64,000 bases of DNA, taken from Anaerocolumna sp. MB42-C2 (GTDB lineage: Bacteria > Bacillota > Clostridia > Lachnospirales > Lachnospiraceae). The stretch is taken from assembly GCF_030913705.1 (NCBI RefSeq), contig NZ_CP133190.1, positions 5,233,501 through 5,297,500 of the forward strand. Reading direction: 5' to 3'. The position numbers and the translations under genes are program-made. Below are positions 1 to 8,365 of this stretch, in pieces. Within the stretch, counting starts at the first letter, position 1, and each line of letters begins with the position of its first letter. The notes under the pieces are model-generated. The model saw only the letters and a list, made by a program, of their open reading frames with translations, had not been told where the DNA came from and ran no database searches.

Positions 1-743
1 AAGGTAAGGGATTCCGGCAGAAGAATATTCTCTGGCTTTATTGGCGTACCATTATCATCTAAAATCAAAAATTCCCCGGTCGATACATCAGAAATCTCCT
101 TCATTTTACTATAGGGTATGGATACAAACACATTGGCTACAACATTGGAGTGAGCCAAAAGAGGAACTGATCTGGCAAATACGATGGAATCTTTCCCGAA
201 ATTTCGATAGCTCATATAAGGAGAAAAAAAGTAAGTACTCCGATATGGAGTGCTAAGCTTCTCAATCCATTCCTTTTGAGGGATTGGAACCCCTTTTAGT
301 GCCAGATTGTCATAGATATAGGATATACGATTGGCAGTCGCGGAATGAATCAGGTAGCTCTTATCCGGCATATAAACTGTTACATCAATATTCGGATTGG
401 CCTGATAATGCACGGATAAGCGGTCAACACAAAATCGCAGCTCATAATTGAATGCTACTTTTTGAGTGTTCTGTAATTGGAACAGTTTTTCGAAATGATC
501 GTTAAAGATGATAGAAGTACTGGAACTGTCCAATGTATTTAATATTCTATCGATGTTGTATTGAATATTATTCAGTAACTTTTCGTTAGAACGGTTGATT
601 TGATCCACAACAGCGGAATTTGTGTAGATATATTGAAACAACGAAGTAAAAAGGGGAATTAATAAAATCAAAATATAAGAGATAAGCCATGTAGTGGTAA
701 CGCTTGTGCTGACTTTATACTTTTTTTTGCAATTTTTAAACAT
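1..743 (-). CDS. N-terminal part of a membrane-anchored YesS-like (AraC-type) regulator or sensor kinase, cut by the window edge
   Basis: The minus-strand reading frame opens with ATG at 743 after a TTGGAGGT ribosome site and stays open to base 1, so the C-terminus lies outside the window. About 247 residues are visible. They start with a basic cap (MFKNCKKKYKVSTS), then one membrane segment around residues 18-40 (TWLISYILILLIPLFTSLF), then a long extracytoplasmic region typical of Cache-like sensor domains. This layout is usual for ~750-residue YesS-type AraC regulators that sit divergently next to LplA/LplB/YtcP importers, which is the arrangement here. A YesM-type histidine kinase has a similar N-terminus and cannot be excluded without the missing C-terminus. 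Likely role: sensing the imported glycan and controlling the operon starting at 1054 (inference). Confidence 0.7.
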   Translation of the reverse strand, partial: MFKNCKKKYKVSTSVTTTWLISYILILLIPLFTSLFQYIYTNSAVVDQINRSNEKLLNNIQYNIDRILNTLDSSSTSIIFNDHFEKLFQLQNTQKVAFNYELRFCVDRLSVHYQANPNIDVTVYMPDKSYLIHSATANRISYIYDNLALKGVPIPQKEWIEKLSTPYRSTYFFSPYMSYRNFGKDSIVFARSVPLLAHSNVVANVFVSIPYSKMKEISDVSTGEFLILDDNGTPIKPENILLPESLT

Positions 744-1053
744 GGCATACCTCCAAAACATGGTTACAATAATATGTGCGGTAAAATATCAGATGTTTTA
801 ATAATACCATATTTTATAAAAAATATCAGTGATTTTTAGGACAATAGTACAAAAACTACAGGACAAAAAAGCAAAAATTATAAAAAAGTACCTGTTTTGT
901 CCGTCAATGTGCCATTTATGTACTGTGCAATGAAAAAAGAATCTGATACTGTAATAACAGACTTTTGCAGAAAAGTATCCGGATATTGTTTTACATGAGT
1001 CTCCATATTGACCTTCATCAGATGGAAAAAATATTAGTAGAGAGGTATTTTAA
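744..1053. promoter_or_regulatory. Divergent intergenic region with an inverted repeat
   Basis: This 310-base AT-rich gap separates the divergent regulator and importer genes. It holds a perfect 8-bp inverted repeat, GGACAAAA at 861-868 and TTTTGTCC at 895-902. A further GGACAA lies just upstream near 839, so a repeated operator for the adjacent regulator is plausible. I could not assign a convincing -35/-10 pair for either gene. No small gene is supported. Confidence 0.4.
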
Positions 1054-2715
1054 ATGAAAAAAAAAAGAAACTGGAACAGATTAATGGCACTCTTCTTAAC
1101 ACTGACCATGATAGTTCTTTCCTTGGCAGCCTGTAGGGGGAAAGAACAGGCGGCAGAAACAAACAGTAATTCCAGAAAAAGTTCCAAGACGGAAAACAAC
1201 ACAGGGAAGAACGAAGATAAGAGCAGGGCAATCACCTATCCGCTTAAGACAGAGGAGACATTAAGTATTGCTATTTACTATGAGAGTCCGTGGGCAGCAA
1301 CTTATGATAATTTTGCGGATACACCATATGCCAAGGCACTCCAGGAACGAACAGGAGTAAGGATTGAATATCAAACCATGGCAGATGACAGTGCTATGAA
1401 TCTGCTCTTCGCATCCGGTGAATTACCCGATATCATACAATTTAATGCCAGTTCCTATTCCGGTGGTTCACAAAAGGCAATACAGGACGGAATTATCTAC
1501 CCGCTTAATGATATAATTGAAGCAAATGCACCGGATATGTTAGCTGTACTTAAGAGCGATGATGATTATTTAAAAAGCAGTATGACAGCGAATGGAGATT
1601 ATATTGGGTTTCCCTTTATCCGAGGGGACAAAATTCTGCGCACCTCCATCGGTCTGATTATTCGTGATGACTGGTGCAGGGAATTGGGAATTAAAACCCC
1701 TGAAACAGTTGATGACTTCTATGAGATGCTAAAGCTATTCAAGGAAAAGAAAGGAGCAAGCGTTCCCTTATCCACGACCATGGATCGATTTAATCAGTTA
1801 GTGAATTTAGGGTTGATTACTTCCGGTTTTGGTCTGCCAAAGGCAGGAGCTTATCAGAAAGATGGTAAAGTTTATTTTGGTTTCGCGCAACCGGAATATA
1901 AGCAGGTTCTGGAATATCTAAATAAACTTTATACAGAAGGCCTGTTAGACCAGAATTTTTCAACCCTGGACGCTGATACAGCAAATGCTAACATTATGAA
2001 TGGGCAATCGGGAGTTACTGTAGGTGCTTTAAGCGGTGGACTTGGAAATTATTTGCGTACTATGGAGGGCAAAGGGGAATACAGCCTGGCAGGTATTCGT
2101 TCTCTAGTGGCAAACAAAGGTGATAAACCAATGTGCGGGCATGTAGATAACGCGGTTATGGGTATTTTCGGAATAATTACTCCAAACTGTAAGAAGAAGG
2201 AACTGGCGGCACAATTTTTGAATTATTCTTATACGGAAGAGGGTAAATTATTTCAGAATTTTGGTATAGAGGGGGAGAGCTATACCATGGTTGATAATAA
2301 ACCGGTGTATACCGAGTTGATAACACATAACCCTAATGGTCTTACCATGCAGCAGGCGTTAGCAGCTTATACCCGTTCCTGGAATGTCGGATGGTTCGTT
2401 CAAGACCCAGAATACATAAGGCAGTATGCTGCCCTGCCGCAACAGCAGGCAGCCCTAAAGAGTTGGACTGATAACGATGCCTCCAGTTATATTATTCCTC
2501 CGGTAACAATCAATAGTGATGATGCTTCCGAGTATACTGCAATGCTTAGTGATATTAATACTTATAAAGATGAGATGACAGTTAAATATGTTATGGGAGT
2601 GGAACCCTTGTCCAGCTTTGATTCAGAATATATAAAGACCCTTAAGAGCATGGGGATTGAAAGAGTGGCAGAGATACAGCAGAATGCCATGGAAGAATAT
2701 TACTCCAGAAAATAA
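1054..2715 (+). CDS. Extracellular solute-binding lipoprotein, LplA/YtcQ type (family 1 SBP)
   Basis: A 553-residue binding protein that should capture an oligosaccharide outside the membrane and deliver it to the two permeases encoded next. Residues 1-27 are a lipoprotein signal peptide with a lipobox (LSLAAC) and Cys27 as the lipidation site, followed by a Ser/Asn/Lys-rich linker. Length and the downstream LplB- and YtcP-like permeases match the LplA/YtcQ group, which is usually tied to complex plant or host glycans. GAGAGG lies 9 bases before the ATG. No ATPase is encoded nearby, so a shared MsmK-type ATPase is expected (family knowledge). The substrate cannot be read from the sequence. 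Confidence 0.9.
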   Translation: MKKKRNWNRLMALFLTLTMIVLSLAACRGKEQAAETNSNSRKSSKTENNTGKNEDKSRAITYPLKTEETLSIAIYYESPWAATYDNFADTPYAKALQERTGVRIEYQTMADDSAMNLLFASGELPDIIQFNASSYSGGSQKAIQDGIIYPLNDIIEANAPDMLAVLKSDDDYLKSSMTANGDYIGFPFIRGDKILRTSIGLIIRDDWCRELGIKTPETVDDFYEMLKLFKEKKGASVPLSTTMDRFNQLVNLGLITSGFGLPKAGAYQKDGKVYFGFAQPEYKQVLEYLNKLYTEGLLDQNFSTLDADTANANIMNGQSGVTVGALSGGLGNYLRTMEGKGEYSLAGIRSLVANKGDKPMCGHVDNAVMGIFGIITPNCKKKELAAQFLNYSYTEEGKLFQNFGIEGESYTMVDNKPVYTELITHNPNGLTMQQALAAYTRSWNVGWFVQDPEYIRQYAALPQQQAALKSWTDNDASSYIIPPVTINSDDASEYTAMLSDINTYKDEMTVKYVMGVEPLSSFDSEYIKTLKSMGIERVAEIQQNAMEEYYSRK

Positions 2716-2732
2716 ATTGTAATATATTTATG

Positions 2733-2759
2733 AGGGGAAAGAAGAGACATCTTTCCCCT
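2733..2759 (+). promoter_or_regulatory. Intercistronic stem-loop after the binding-protein gene
   Basis: AGGGGAAAGA (2733-2742) pairs perfectly with TCTTTCCCCT (2750-2759) around a 7-base loop. No T-run follows, so it looks more like an mRNA-stability or processing hairpin than a terminator. It would favour excess binding protein over permease. Confidence 0.7.
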
Positions 2760-2766
2760 GGAAAGG

Positions 2767-3717
2767 ATGGGCTTTTTGAAACTTAAAAATGACAAAAATA
2801 GCTTTTTTATAAGAGCTCGAAAGGACATAAGTAAAAATTACGGAGCTTATCTGCTGATACTTCCTGTCATTATTTTTTATATTATATTTTCCTACAAACC
2901 AATGTATGGGGCATTGATTGCTTTTAAGAATTATTCCCCTGGAAAGGGAATCATAGGGAGCAGTTTTGCAGCTGATTTTGGATTTAAACATTTTATTGAT
3001 TTTTTTAACTCCTATTATTTTAGCCGTATCTTAAAGAATACGGTAGTAATCAGTTTGACTTCCCTGATTTTCTCTTTTCCGGCACCAATTATCCTGGCTT
3101 TGCTGTTAAATGAAGTTAAGAATAAATCGTTTAAGAAAGCAGTTCAGACAATTTCCTATATGCCCCACTTTATTTCGTTGGTGGTAGTCTGCAGCTTAAT
3201 TAAATTATTTACCTCTGACACGGGAATTGTAACTTATATTGCCGCCCTGTTTGGATATGATTCCGGTTCCATGCTTTCACAACCGAATTTATTTGTGCCT
3301 GTTTATGTAATTTCTGGAATCTGGCAGCATCTCGGATGGGATTCTATTATTTACCTGGCGGCTTTATCCGGTATAGATCAGTCCCTGTATGAAGCAGCTA
3401 AAATCGACGGGGCTAACCGATTTAAGCAAATGCTGCATATCACCCTGCCCGGTATCTCAAGCACTATCATTATACTTTTTATTTTGGCAATCGGCGGAAT
3501 TATGAATGTCGGTTACGAAAAGATTATCTTATTATATAACCCAGGCATCTATGATACGGCAGATGTCATATCCAGCTTTGTTTACCGCAAAGGGTTACTG
3601 GAAAGCAACTGGAGCTATAGTGCAGCGGTTGGTTTATTCAATTCGGTAATTAACTTTATCCTGGTAGTGGTATTTAATAAATTAAGCCGCAAAGTCAGTG
3701 AGGTCAGCTTATGGTAA
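2767..3717 (+). CDS. ABC sugar transporter permease, LplB type
   Basis: A 316-residue inner-membrane permease with about six hydrophobic segments. It carries the EAA loop (EAAKIDGANRFKQMLHITLP, from about residue 209) that contacts the shared ATPase. It is 51 bases downstream of the binding-protein gene and overlaps the next permease frame. The ATG at 2767 directly abuts GGAAAGG, which is too close for a normal ribosome site. The in-frame TTG at 2776, nine bases after GGAAAGG, is a good alternative start and would remove three residues. Confidence 0.9.
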   Translation: MGFLKLKNDKNSFFIRARKDISKNYGAYLLILPVIIFYIIFSYKPMYGALIAFKNYSPGKGIIGSSFAADFGFKHFIDFFNSYYFSRILKNTVVISLTSLIFSFPAPIILALLLNEVKNKSFKKAVQTISYMPHFISLVVVCSLIKLFTSDTGIVTYIAALFGYDSGSMLSQPNLFVPVYVISGIWQHLGWDSIIYLAALSGIDQSLYEAAKIDGANRFKQMLHITLPGISSTIIILFILAIGGIMNVGYEKIILLYNPGIYDTADVISSFVYRKGLLESNWSYSAAVGLFNSVINFILVVVFNKLSRKVSEVSLW

Positions 3718-3731
3718 GAGGAGACAAGGGC

Positions 3732-4661
3732 ATGAAACAGCATCAATCTGTGGTATATATCAAATCGAGTGAATTACGGCAGAAAAAAAGTCTGACCGGT
3801 TCCCGAATCTTTCAATTTTTTAACTACATATTTTTAATATTTATAGTTATCATTACGTTATATCCCATGTATTTTGTTATTGTAGCTTCCGTCAGTGATC
3901 CGGATGAACTTCAAAGACATACCGGTCTGCTGCTCGCACCACTGGGAAATGTAACTATGTCCGCCTATAAGCTGGTCTTTCAAAATGCCATGATAGGCAG
4001 AGGATATCTGAATACGATTTTTATACTGGTTGTCGGCGTTTCTATCAATTTGATTATGACAATCGCAGGAGCTTACTTTCTGTCCTTAAAAAATATTATG
4101 TTTAAGAAAAATATTATGGTTTTTATTATTTTTACTATGTACTTCAGCGGAGGAATGATACCGAATTACCTTAATATCAGGGATCTGCATCTACTGGATT
4201 CCATCTGGTCCCTGATTATCCCCGGAGCAATAAGTACAACCAATATGATTATTATGAGAACATCCTTTGTATCGGTTCCGGACAGCCTGCTGGAAGCAGC
4301 TAAAATAGATGGTGCAAATCATTTGCAGATTCTGTCTAAAATCATGCTTCCCTTAGTCAAAGCAACCCTTGCCGTAATGGTACTTTATTATGGTGTGGGT
4401 CACTGGAATTCCTGGTTTTCGGCATCCATTTATCTGCGCACACCATCCAAATTCCCCCTGCAGTTGGTGCTTCGTAATATTCTCCTTGCCAATCAGTCTG
4501 CTACCATGACAGGAGGAGTCGGTATGGATGAGATGGCCAACCTGGCTGAATTGATAAAATATGCACTGATTATTGTTTCTACGGTGCCTATTCTAATTAT
4601 TTATCCTTTTCTTCAAAAGTTCTTTACCAAGGGAGTTATGATTGGCGCTTTAAAGGAATAA
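3732..4661 (+). CDS. ABC sugar transporter permease, YtcP/LplC type
   Basis: Second permease of the importer, 309 residues from the chosen start, with six predicted membrane segments and an EAA loop (EAAKIDGANHLQILSKIMLP near residue 188). It ends in the GVMIGALKE-type tail common in YtcP homologues. The frame also contains an ATG at 3711 that overlaps the end of the previous gene. I prefer ATG 3732 because AGAGGAG lies nine bases upstream and the protein then begins like its family. GAGG seven bases before 3711 keeps the longer form possible. It is co-transcribed with the two preceding genes. Confidence 0.88.
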   Translation: MKQHQSVVYIKSSELRQKKSLTGSRIFQFFNYIFLIFIVIITLYPMYFVIVASVSDPDELQRHTGLLLAPLGNVTMSAYKLVFQNAMIGRGYLNTIFILVVGVSINLIMTIAGAYFLSLKNIMFKKNIMVFIIFTMYFSGGMIPNYLNIRDLHLLDSIWSLIIPGAISTTNMIIMRTSFVSVPDSLLEAAKIDGANHLQILSKIMLPLVKATLAVMVLYYGVGHWNSWFSASIYLRTPSKFPLQLVLRNILLANQSATMTGGVGMDEMANLAELIKYALIIVSTVPILIIYPFLQKFFTKGVMIGALKE

Positions 4662-4771
4662 GTGCAAGTCAAGTAATTGGCGGAAGATTTATTTGGAGAC
4701 CTAAAGCAGAATATGCAATTCAGACGATATTTGAGCAAAGGCACAAGAAATATAAAGTACAGTTAAAAGCA

Positions 4772-5488
4772 TCAAACTTCATACTGGTTTTGTTCAACCT
4801 GATTGCATAGATTGAACAGGGCACTGATACTTCGAATTTGTGCCCTGTTCAATGCTGTTATATGACTTTCAATACCGGCGACAATAGTAGATATCTTATC
4901 TTTATCATCAAAGTTTAAAGCGTTTATTTCTTTACGGATTTGTTCCACGGCGTATTTTTCACCACGTGCCCGCATAGAAAGCTTGAGTGCCTGTATCATC
5001 AGAATTTCATCTATATGTGACGGTGTAAATGTCCGGTAATTATTTCCGGTGCATCTACCTGCAGATATAAGGCCTATTTTGTCCCAATAACGTATTGTGG
5101 AGGGATTAATACCCGTAGCTTTACTCACGGCATCAATAGAATACTCTTTTAACCCGGTAATACTCTTTTTATGCAGAAAACGTTGTTTTATTTGTTCACA
5201 AACGTATTTATCCCTCTGAAGTGCGGCTTGAGCCTTATTCGCCATCCATAAGGCCTTATCCGTCTGTTTTGCCATAACAGATTTCAGGAATTTAGCAATC
5301 TCCGACAGGGTAAATCCATACATCATTTCCCGAATACAAAGAAAGTATGCAATATGTTCGTCAGTGTAAATTCTGTAACCATTTGATGAACGTTTAACAT
5401 CGGGAATCATACCAAAATCCTCATAGTGTCTAAGTGTCGTTGTACTTATCTTTAATTTTCTCGCTATATCAATGGGCCGTTTTGCCAT
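4772..5488 (-). CDS. MerR-type transcriptional regulator with two HTH domains
   Basis: 238 residues. The N-terminal MerR winged-helix domain (about residues 3-75) has PIDIARKLKISTTTLRHYED followed by NGYRIYTDEH. A second MerR-like domain (about 115-185) has YSIDAVSKATGINPSTIRYW followed by NNYRTFTPSHIDE. Classical MerR proteins have one DNA-binding domain and a C-terminal effector domain, so the tandem layout is unusual. The gene is divergent from the UvrA-like resistance-type ATPase at 5692, with about 200 bases between them, so it probably controls that gene and itself (inference). Effector unknown. Confidence 0.85.
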   Translation of the reverse strand: MAKRPIDIARKLKISTTTLRHYEDFGMIPDVKRSSNGYRIYTDEHIAYFLCIREMMYGFTLSEIAKFLKSVMAKQTDKALWMANKAQAALQRDKYVCEQIKQRFLHKKSITGLKEYSIDAVSKATGINPSTIRYWDKIGLISAGRCTGNNYRTFTPSHIDEILMIQALKLSMRARGEKYAVEQIRKEINALNFDDKDKISTIVAGIESHITALNRAQIRSISALFNLCNQVEQNQYEV

Positions 5489-5630
5489 AACAATTCATAA
5501 CTCCTTTTTCATACATTCTAATACTACCCTAAAGTTTTTGCAATAAATAAAACAAATAATTCAGAAAAACCTCGTTTATTGCATTAATGTTGTATACTAT
5601 AGTTAAGAATACTTGAAAGGGGCAATTATA
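5489..5630. promoter_or_regulatory. Divergent promoter region between the MerR gene and the UvrA-like operon
   Basis: A plus-strand TATACT at 5593-5598 is a likely -10 for the leader ORF and UvrA-like gene. The region 17-19 bases upstream is not a good -35, as expected for a MerR-activated promoter. ACCCTAAAGT near 5526 resembles MerR half-sites and would overlap the divergent regulator promoter. Assignment is tentative. Confidence 0.4.
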
Positions 5631-5699
5631 ATGAAATACCAACTGAGTAAAGTAGAGTATAGGAGACTTATTGAAAAAAAGGAGGATTTTTATGTCTAA
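5631..5699 (+). CDS. 22-codon leader ORF overlapping the UvrA-like gene
   Basis: ATG at 5631 follows GAAAGGGG with normal spacing. The 22-residue product begins MKYQLSKVEY and ends EKKEDFYV. Its last codons run through the AAAGGAGG ribosome site of the next gene (5678-5685), and its TAA (5697-5699) falls inside the start region ATGTCTAA of that gene. A ribosome on the leader would cover, then terminate at, the downstream start. That is the geometry of translational coupling or antibiotic-sensing translational control. It could also be a real small protein. Sequence evidence for the ORF is strong; the role is inference. Confidence 0.6.
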   Translation: MKYQLSKVEYRRLIEKKEDFYV

Positions 5700-8175
5700 T
5701 ATTATAATTAGCGGTGCAAAAGAAGGTAATCTTAAGAATATTTCATTAGAAATACCTCGTAATAAACTTGTGGTATTTACGGGACTCTCAGGCTCCGGGA
5801 AATCTACTCTGGCTATGAATGTTATTTTTAACGAATGTCAAAGACAGTATTTGGAAGCGATAGGACTTCAGGGGATTCATAAACCTAAAATCGATTCTAT
5901 ACACAACGTTTCCCCCGCAATTTTAATTTCACAAATAGAATCACATAAAAATCCAAGGTCGACGGTAGGAACACTGACCGATATTTATACTGACTTGCGA
6001 ATGATCTATGAAAAGCTGGGTGTACGGGTTTGTCCCCACTGTCAGGAAATCATATCAGCCGCAGATTGTAAAGAAGAACTTGAAAAAGTGGATGGAGATT
6101 ATACGGTATATATGTATTGTTGCAAATGTAATTACAGAATGGTAAAACTGACCAGAACACATTTCTCATATAATACCAGAGAAGGTGCTTGTAAGACTTG
6201 TGATGGAATGGGAAAAGTTCTTAAAATCAATAAAGAGAAAGCAGTGCATGAGACTTTATCACCGGAAGAGGGTGCTGTGGATTTTTGGGAGCAGAAATAT
6301 AAGGAATATCAGATTTCTATTTTATATAATGCTTTTAGGTTTTATAACATTCCAGTAGAAGAAAATACTCCAATTGCAGAATATAGTGAGATTCAAAAAA
6401 CTATCCTCTATCATGGTGTGGATAATGAAGAGGTAAAGAGAGCATTCCCTGATAGGAAACCTCCAAAGGCAGTTGCAGCAGGCAGGTTTGAGGGAGTTTT
6501 GCCGGCATTATGGCGGAGGATGTCCGATAAGGGCGGTGATTCAAAACAATTAAATGAATATTTTGATCTCGATACTTGTCCGGATTGTATGGGAGAGCGG
6601 TTAGCGGAATTAAGCCGTGCAGTAACGGTTATTGGTACACGGCTGCCGGAATTGTCTGTACTTTCCCTGAAAGAATTATATGAATGGATACAAAAACTCG
6701 AAAGTTCACTGAGTGGTGCCGGACGTGACCTTGTTGAAGCGTATCTGCTGGATTTGAAAACAAAGATTCAAAGAATTGTAAACCTGGGACTTGAATATCT
6801 TTCCCTTGACCGACAGACCATTACCCTGTCCGGCGGTGAAATGCAAAGAGTAAAAATGGCGGCTGCTTTGGATTCTGACTTAACCGGAATTATTTACATT
6901 ATGGATGAGCCAACTATTGGTCTTCATCCAAAAGATACCGAGGGAATGATAGCGATATTGAAAAAACTTCGTGATAAGGGCAATACGGTTATTGTAATTG
7001 AACATGACCCCGATATTATGGCTGAAGCAGATTATATTGTGGATATCGGCCCCGGTTCCGGAAAACATGGCGGTGAAATTATCGGAACCGGAACTTTAGC
7101 TGAAATCAATAAACAAGAAACGTCAGTAACCGGGGCTTATTTAAAGAAAAGGCATGAGGAACCAAAAATGTTTAGAAAAGGAACGGGTGAGGTAATCAAA
7201 ATCAAAAATGCCAATCTATATAACCTGAAAAAAATTGACGTTACTTTCCCCGTTGGCTGCCTCATTTCTGTCACAGGTGTCTCAGGTTCTGGAAAATCTA
7301 CACTGATATTTGAAGTTCTTGCAGCAGTTAGAGACAAAAACCCCGCTGATTGTAATGTTGTGAAAGAGACACAGCAATTTGACCGGATTGTCACCATAGA
7401 ACAGGCTGCAATCACCAGAATGAAACGCTCCAATGTTGCCACCTATTCTGATGTGTACTCAGAAATCCGTAAAATTTTCGGCGGGTTAAAGGAAGCAAAA
7501 GAGAAAGGGCTATCTGCCAAACATTTTTCTTTTAATACCCCGGGAGGCCGATGTGAAAATTGCGAGGGATTAGGTTATATCACCAGTAATATGTTGTTTT
7601 TTACTGATATAGAAGTAACTTGTCCGGTTTGCGGCGGAAAGCAATTTGACAACGAAGTTTTATATGTAAAGTATCAGGGATATACGATAAAGGACATTCT
7701 GCAAATGTCTGTCGAGGACGCTAGCTCTGTTTTTAACAAACATCCTAAAATTGAACGGATTCTGGGGTTGCTAAAAGATGTAGGATTAGGTTATTTAGAA
7801 CTTGGACAGTCTTTGACAACGCTATCCGGAGGAGAGGGACAGCGTTTAAAACTAGCAAAAGAACTGATCAGCAATAATGGTAAGTCCAGTTTATATTTAA
7901 TGGACGAGCCGACTACCGGATTGCACCCCATTGATGTTGAGAATTTTCTGACTCTTTTGAACCGAATGGTTGATTCCGGTAATACGGTGATTGTCGTTGA
8001 GCATAACCAGCAGGTAATAAAGGCTTCTGACTGGATTATTGACCTTGGACCGGAGGGAGGTCTAAATGGAGGTAATGTAGTATTTACAGGAACACCAATA
8101 GAAATGCTTAAGTCGGGAGAAACTGTTACGGCTGAATTCTTACGAAAATCATTAAGTTCATTAACGGAATTGTGA
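5692..8175 (+). CDS. UvrA-like ABC ATPase (UvrA2/DrrC-type drug-resistance paralogue)
   Basis: 827 residues from ATG 5692, which has AAAGGAGG six bases upstream; an upstream in-frame TTG at 5671 is less likely. It has two ABC ATPase cassettes, with Walker A GLSGSGKST (residues 31-39) and GVSGSGKST, signature motifs TLSGGEMQR and TLSGGEGQR, and Walker B YIMDEPT and YLMDEPT. UvrA-type zinc modules (CPHC...CCKC and CENCEGLG...CPVCGG) are present. At 827 residues it is about 110 shorter than housekeeping UvrA (about 940), as in UvrA2-like proteins lacking the full UvrB-binding region. Such paralogues are linked to resistance to DNA-binding drugs. A divergent MerR regulator and a leader ORF fit an inducible resistance gene. 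A repair role is not excluded. Confidence 0.88.
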   Translation: MSNIIISGAKEGNLKNISLEIPRNKLVVFTGLSGSGKSTLAMNVIFNECQRQYLEAIGLQGIHKPKIDSIHNVSPAILISQIESHKNPRSTVGTLTDIYTDLRMIYEKLGVRVCPHCQEIISAADCKEELEKVDGDYTVYMYCCKCNYRMVKLTRTHFSYNTREGACKTCDGMGKVLKINKEKAVHETLSPEEGAVDFWEQKYKEYQISILYNAFRFYNIPVEENTPIAEYSEIQKTILYHGVDNEEVKRAFPDRKPPKAVAAGRFEGVLPALWRRMSDKGGDSKQLNEYFDLDTCPDCMGERLAELSRAVTVIGTRLPELSVLSLKELYEWIQKLESSLSGAGRDLVEAYLLDLKTKIQRIVNLGLEYLSLDRQTITLSGGEMQRVKMAAALDSDLTGIIYIMDEPTIGLHPKDTEGMIAILKKLRDKGNTVIVIEHDPDIMAEADYIVDIGPGSGKHGGEIIGTGTLAEINKQETSVTGAYLKKRHEEPKMFRKGTGEVIKIKNANLYNLKKIDVTFPVGCLISVTGVSGSGKSTLIFEVLAAVRDKNPADCNVVKETQQFDRIVTIEQAAITRMKRSNVATYSDVYSEIRKIFGGLKEAKEKGLSAKHFSFNTPGGRCENCEGLGYITSNMLFFTDIEVTCPVCGGKQFDNEVLYVKYQGYTIKDILQMSVEDASSVFNKHPKIERILGLLKDVGLGYLELGQSLTTLSGGEGQRLKLAKELISNNGKSSLYLMDEPTTGLHPIDVENFLTLLNRMVDSGNTVIVVEHNQQVIKASDWIIDLGPEGGLNGGNVVFTGTPIEMLKSGETVTAEFLRKSLSSLTEL

Positions 8176-8272
8176 GAAACAGAATTCACACAATGAGGAG
8201 GTTAATTTGTCGAAAAGAATCATAAAACCCTGTAACAATTTGAATTAAAAGGTAAAAAATAGTAAAAATGTT

Positions 8273-8301
8273 TTGACATATAGCAAAAAAGATAGTAAAA
8301 T
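8273..8301 (+). promoter_or_regulatory. Strong vegetative promoter for the Big2-domain protein
   Basis: TTGACA at 8273-8278 and TAAAAT at 8296-8301 are separated by exactly 17 bases. The implied start lies about 60 bases upstream of the ATG at 8366. Confidence 0.8.
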
Positions 8302-8365
8302 TGTTATGTGATTTACTATAATTTACACTTATTTGATAAAATTTACTAAAGAGGGAGCAAAACGA

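Noticed and set aside
41..256. 71-codon plus-strand frame at the window start
   Set aside because: It lies antisense within the clear coding sequence of the truncated membrane regulator.
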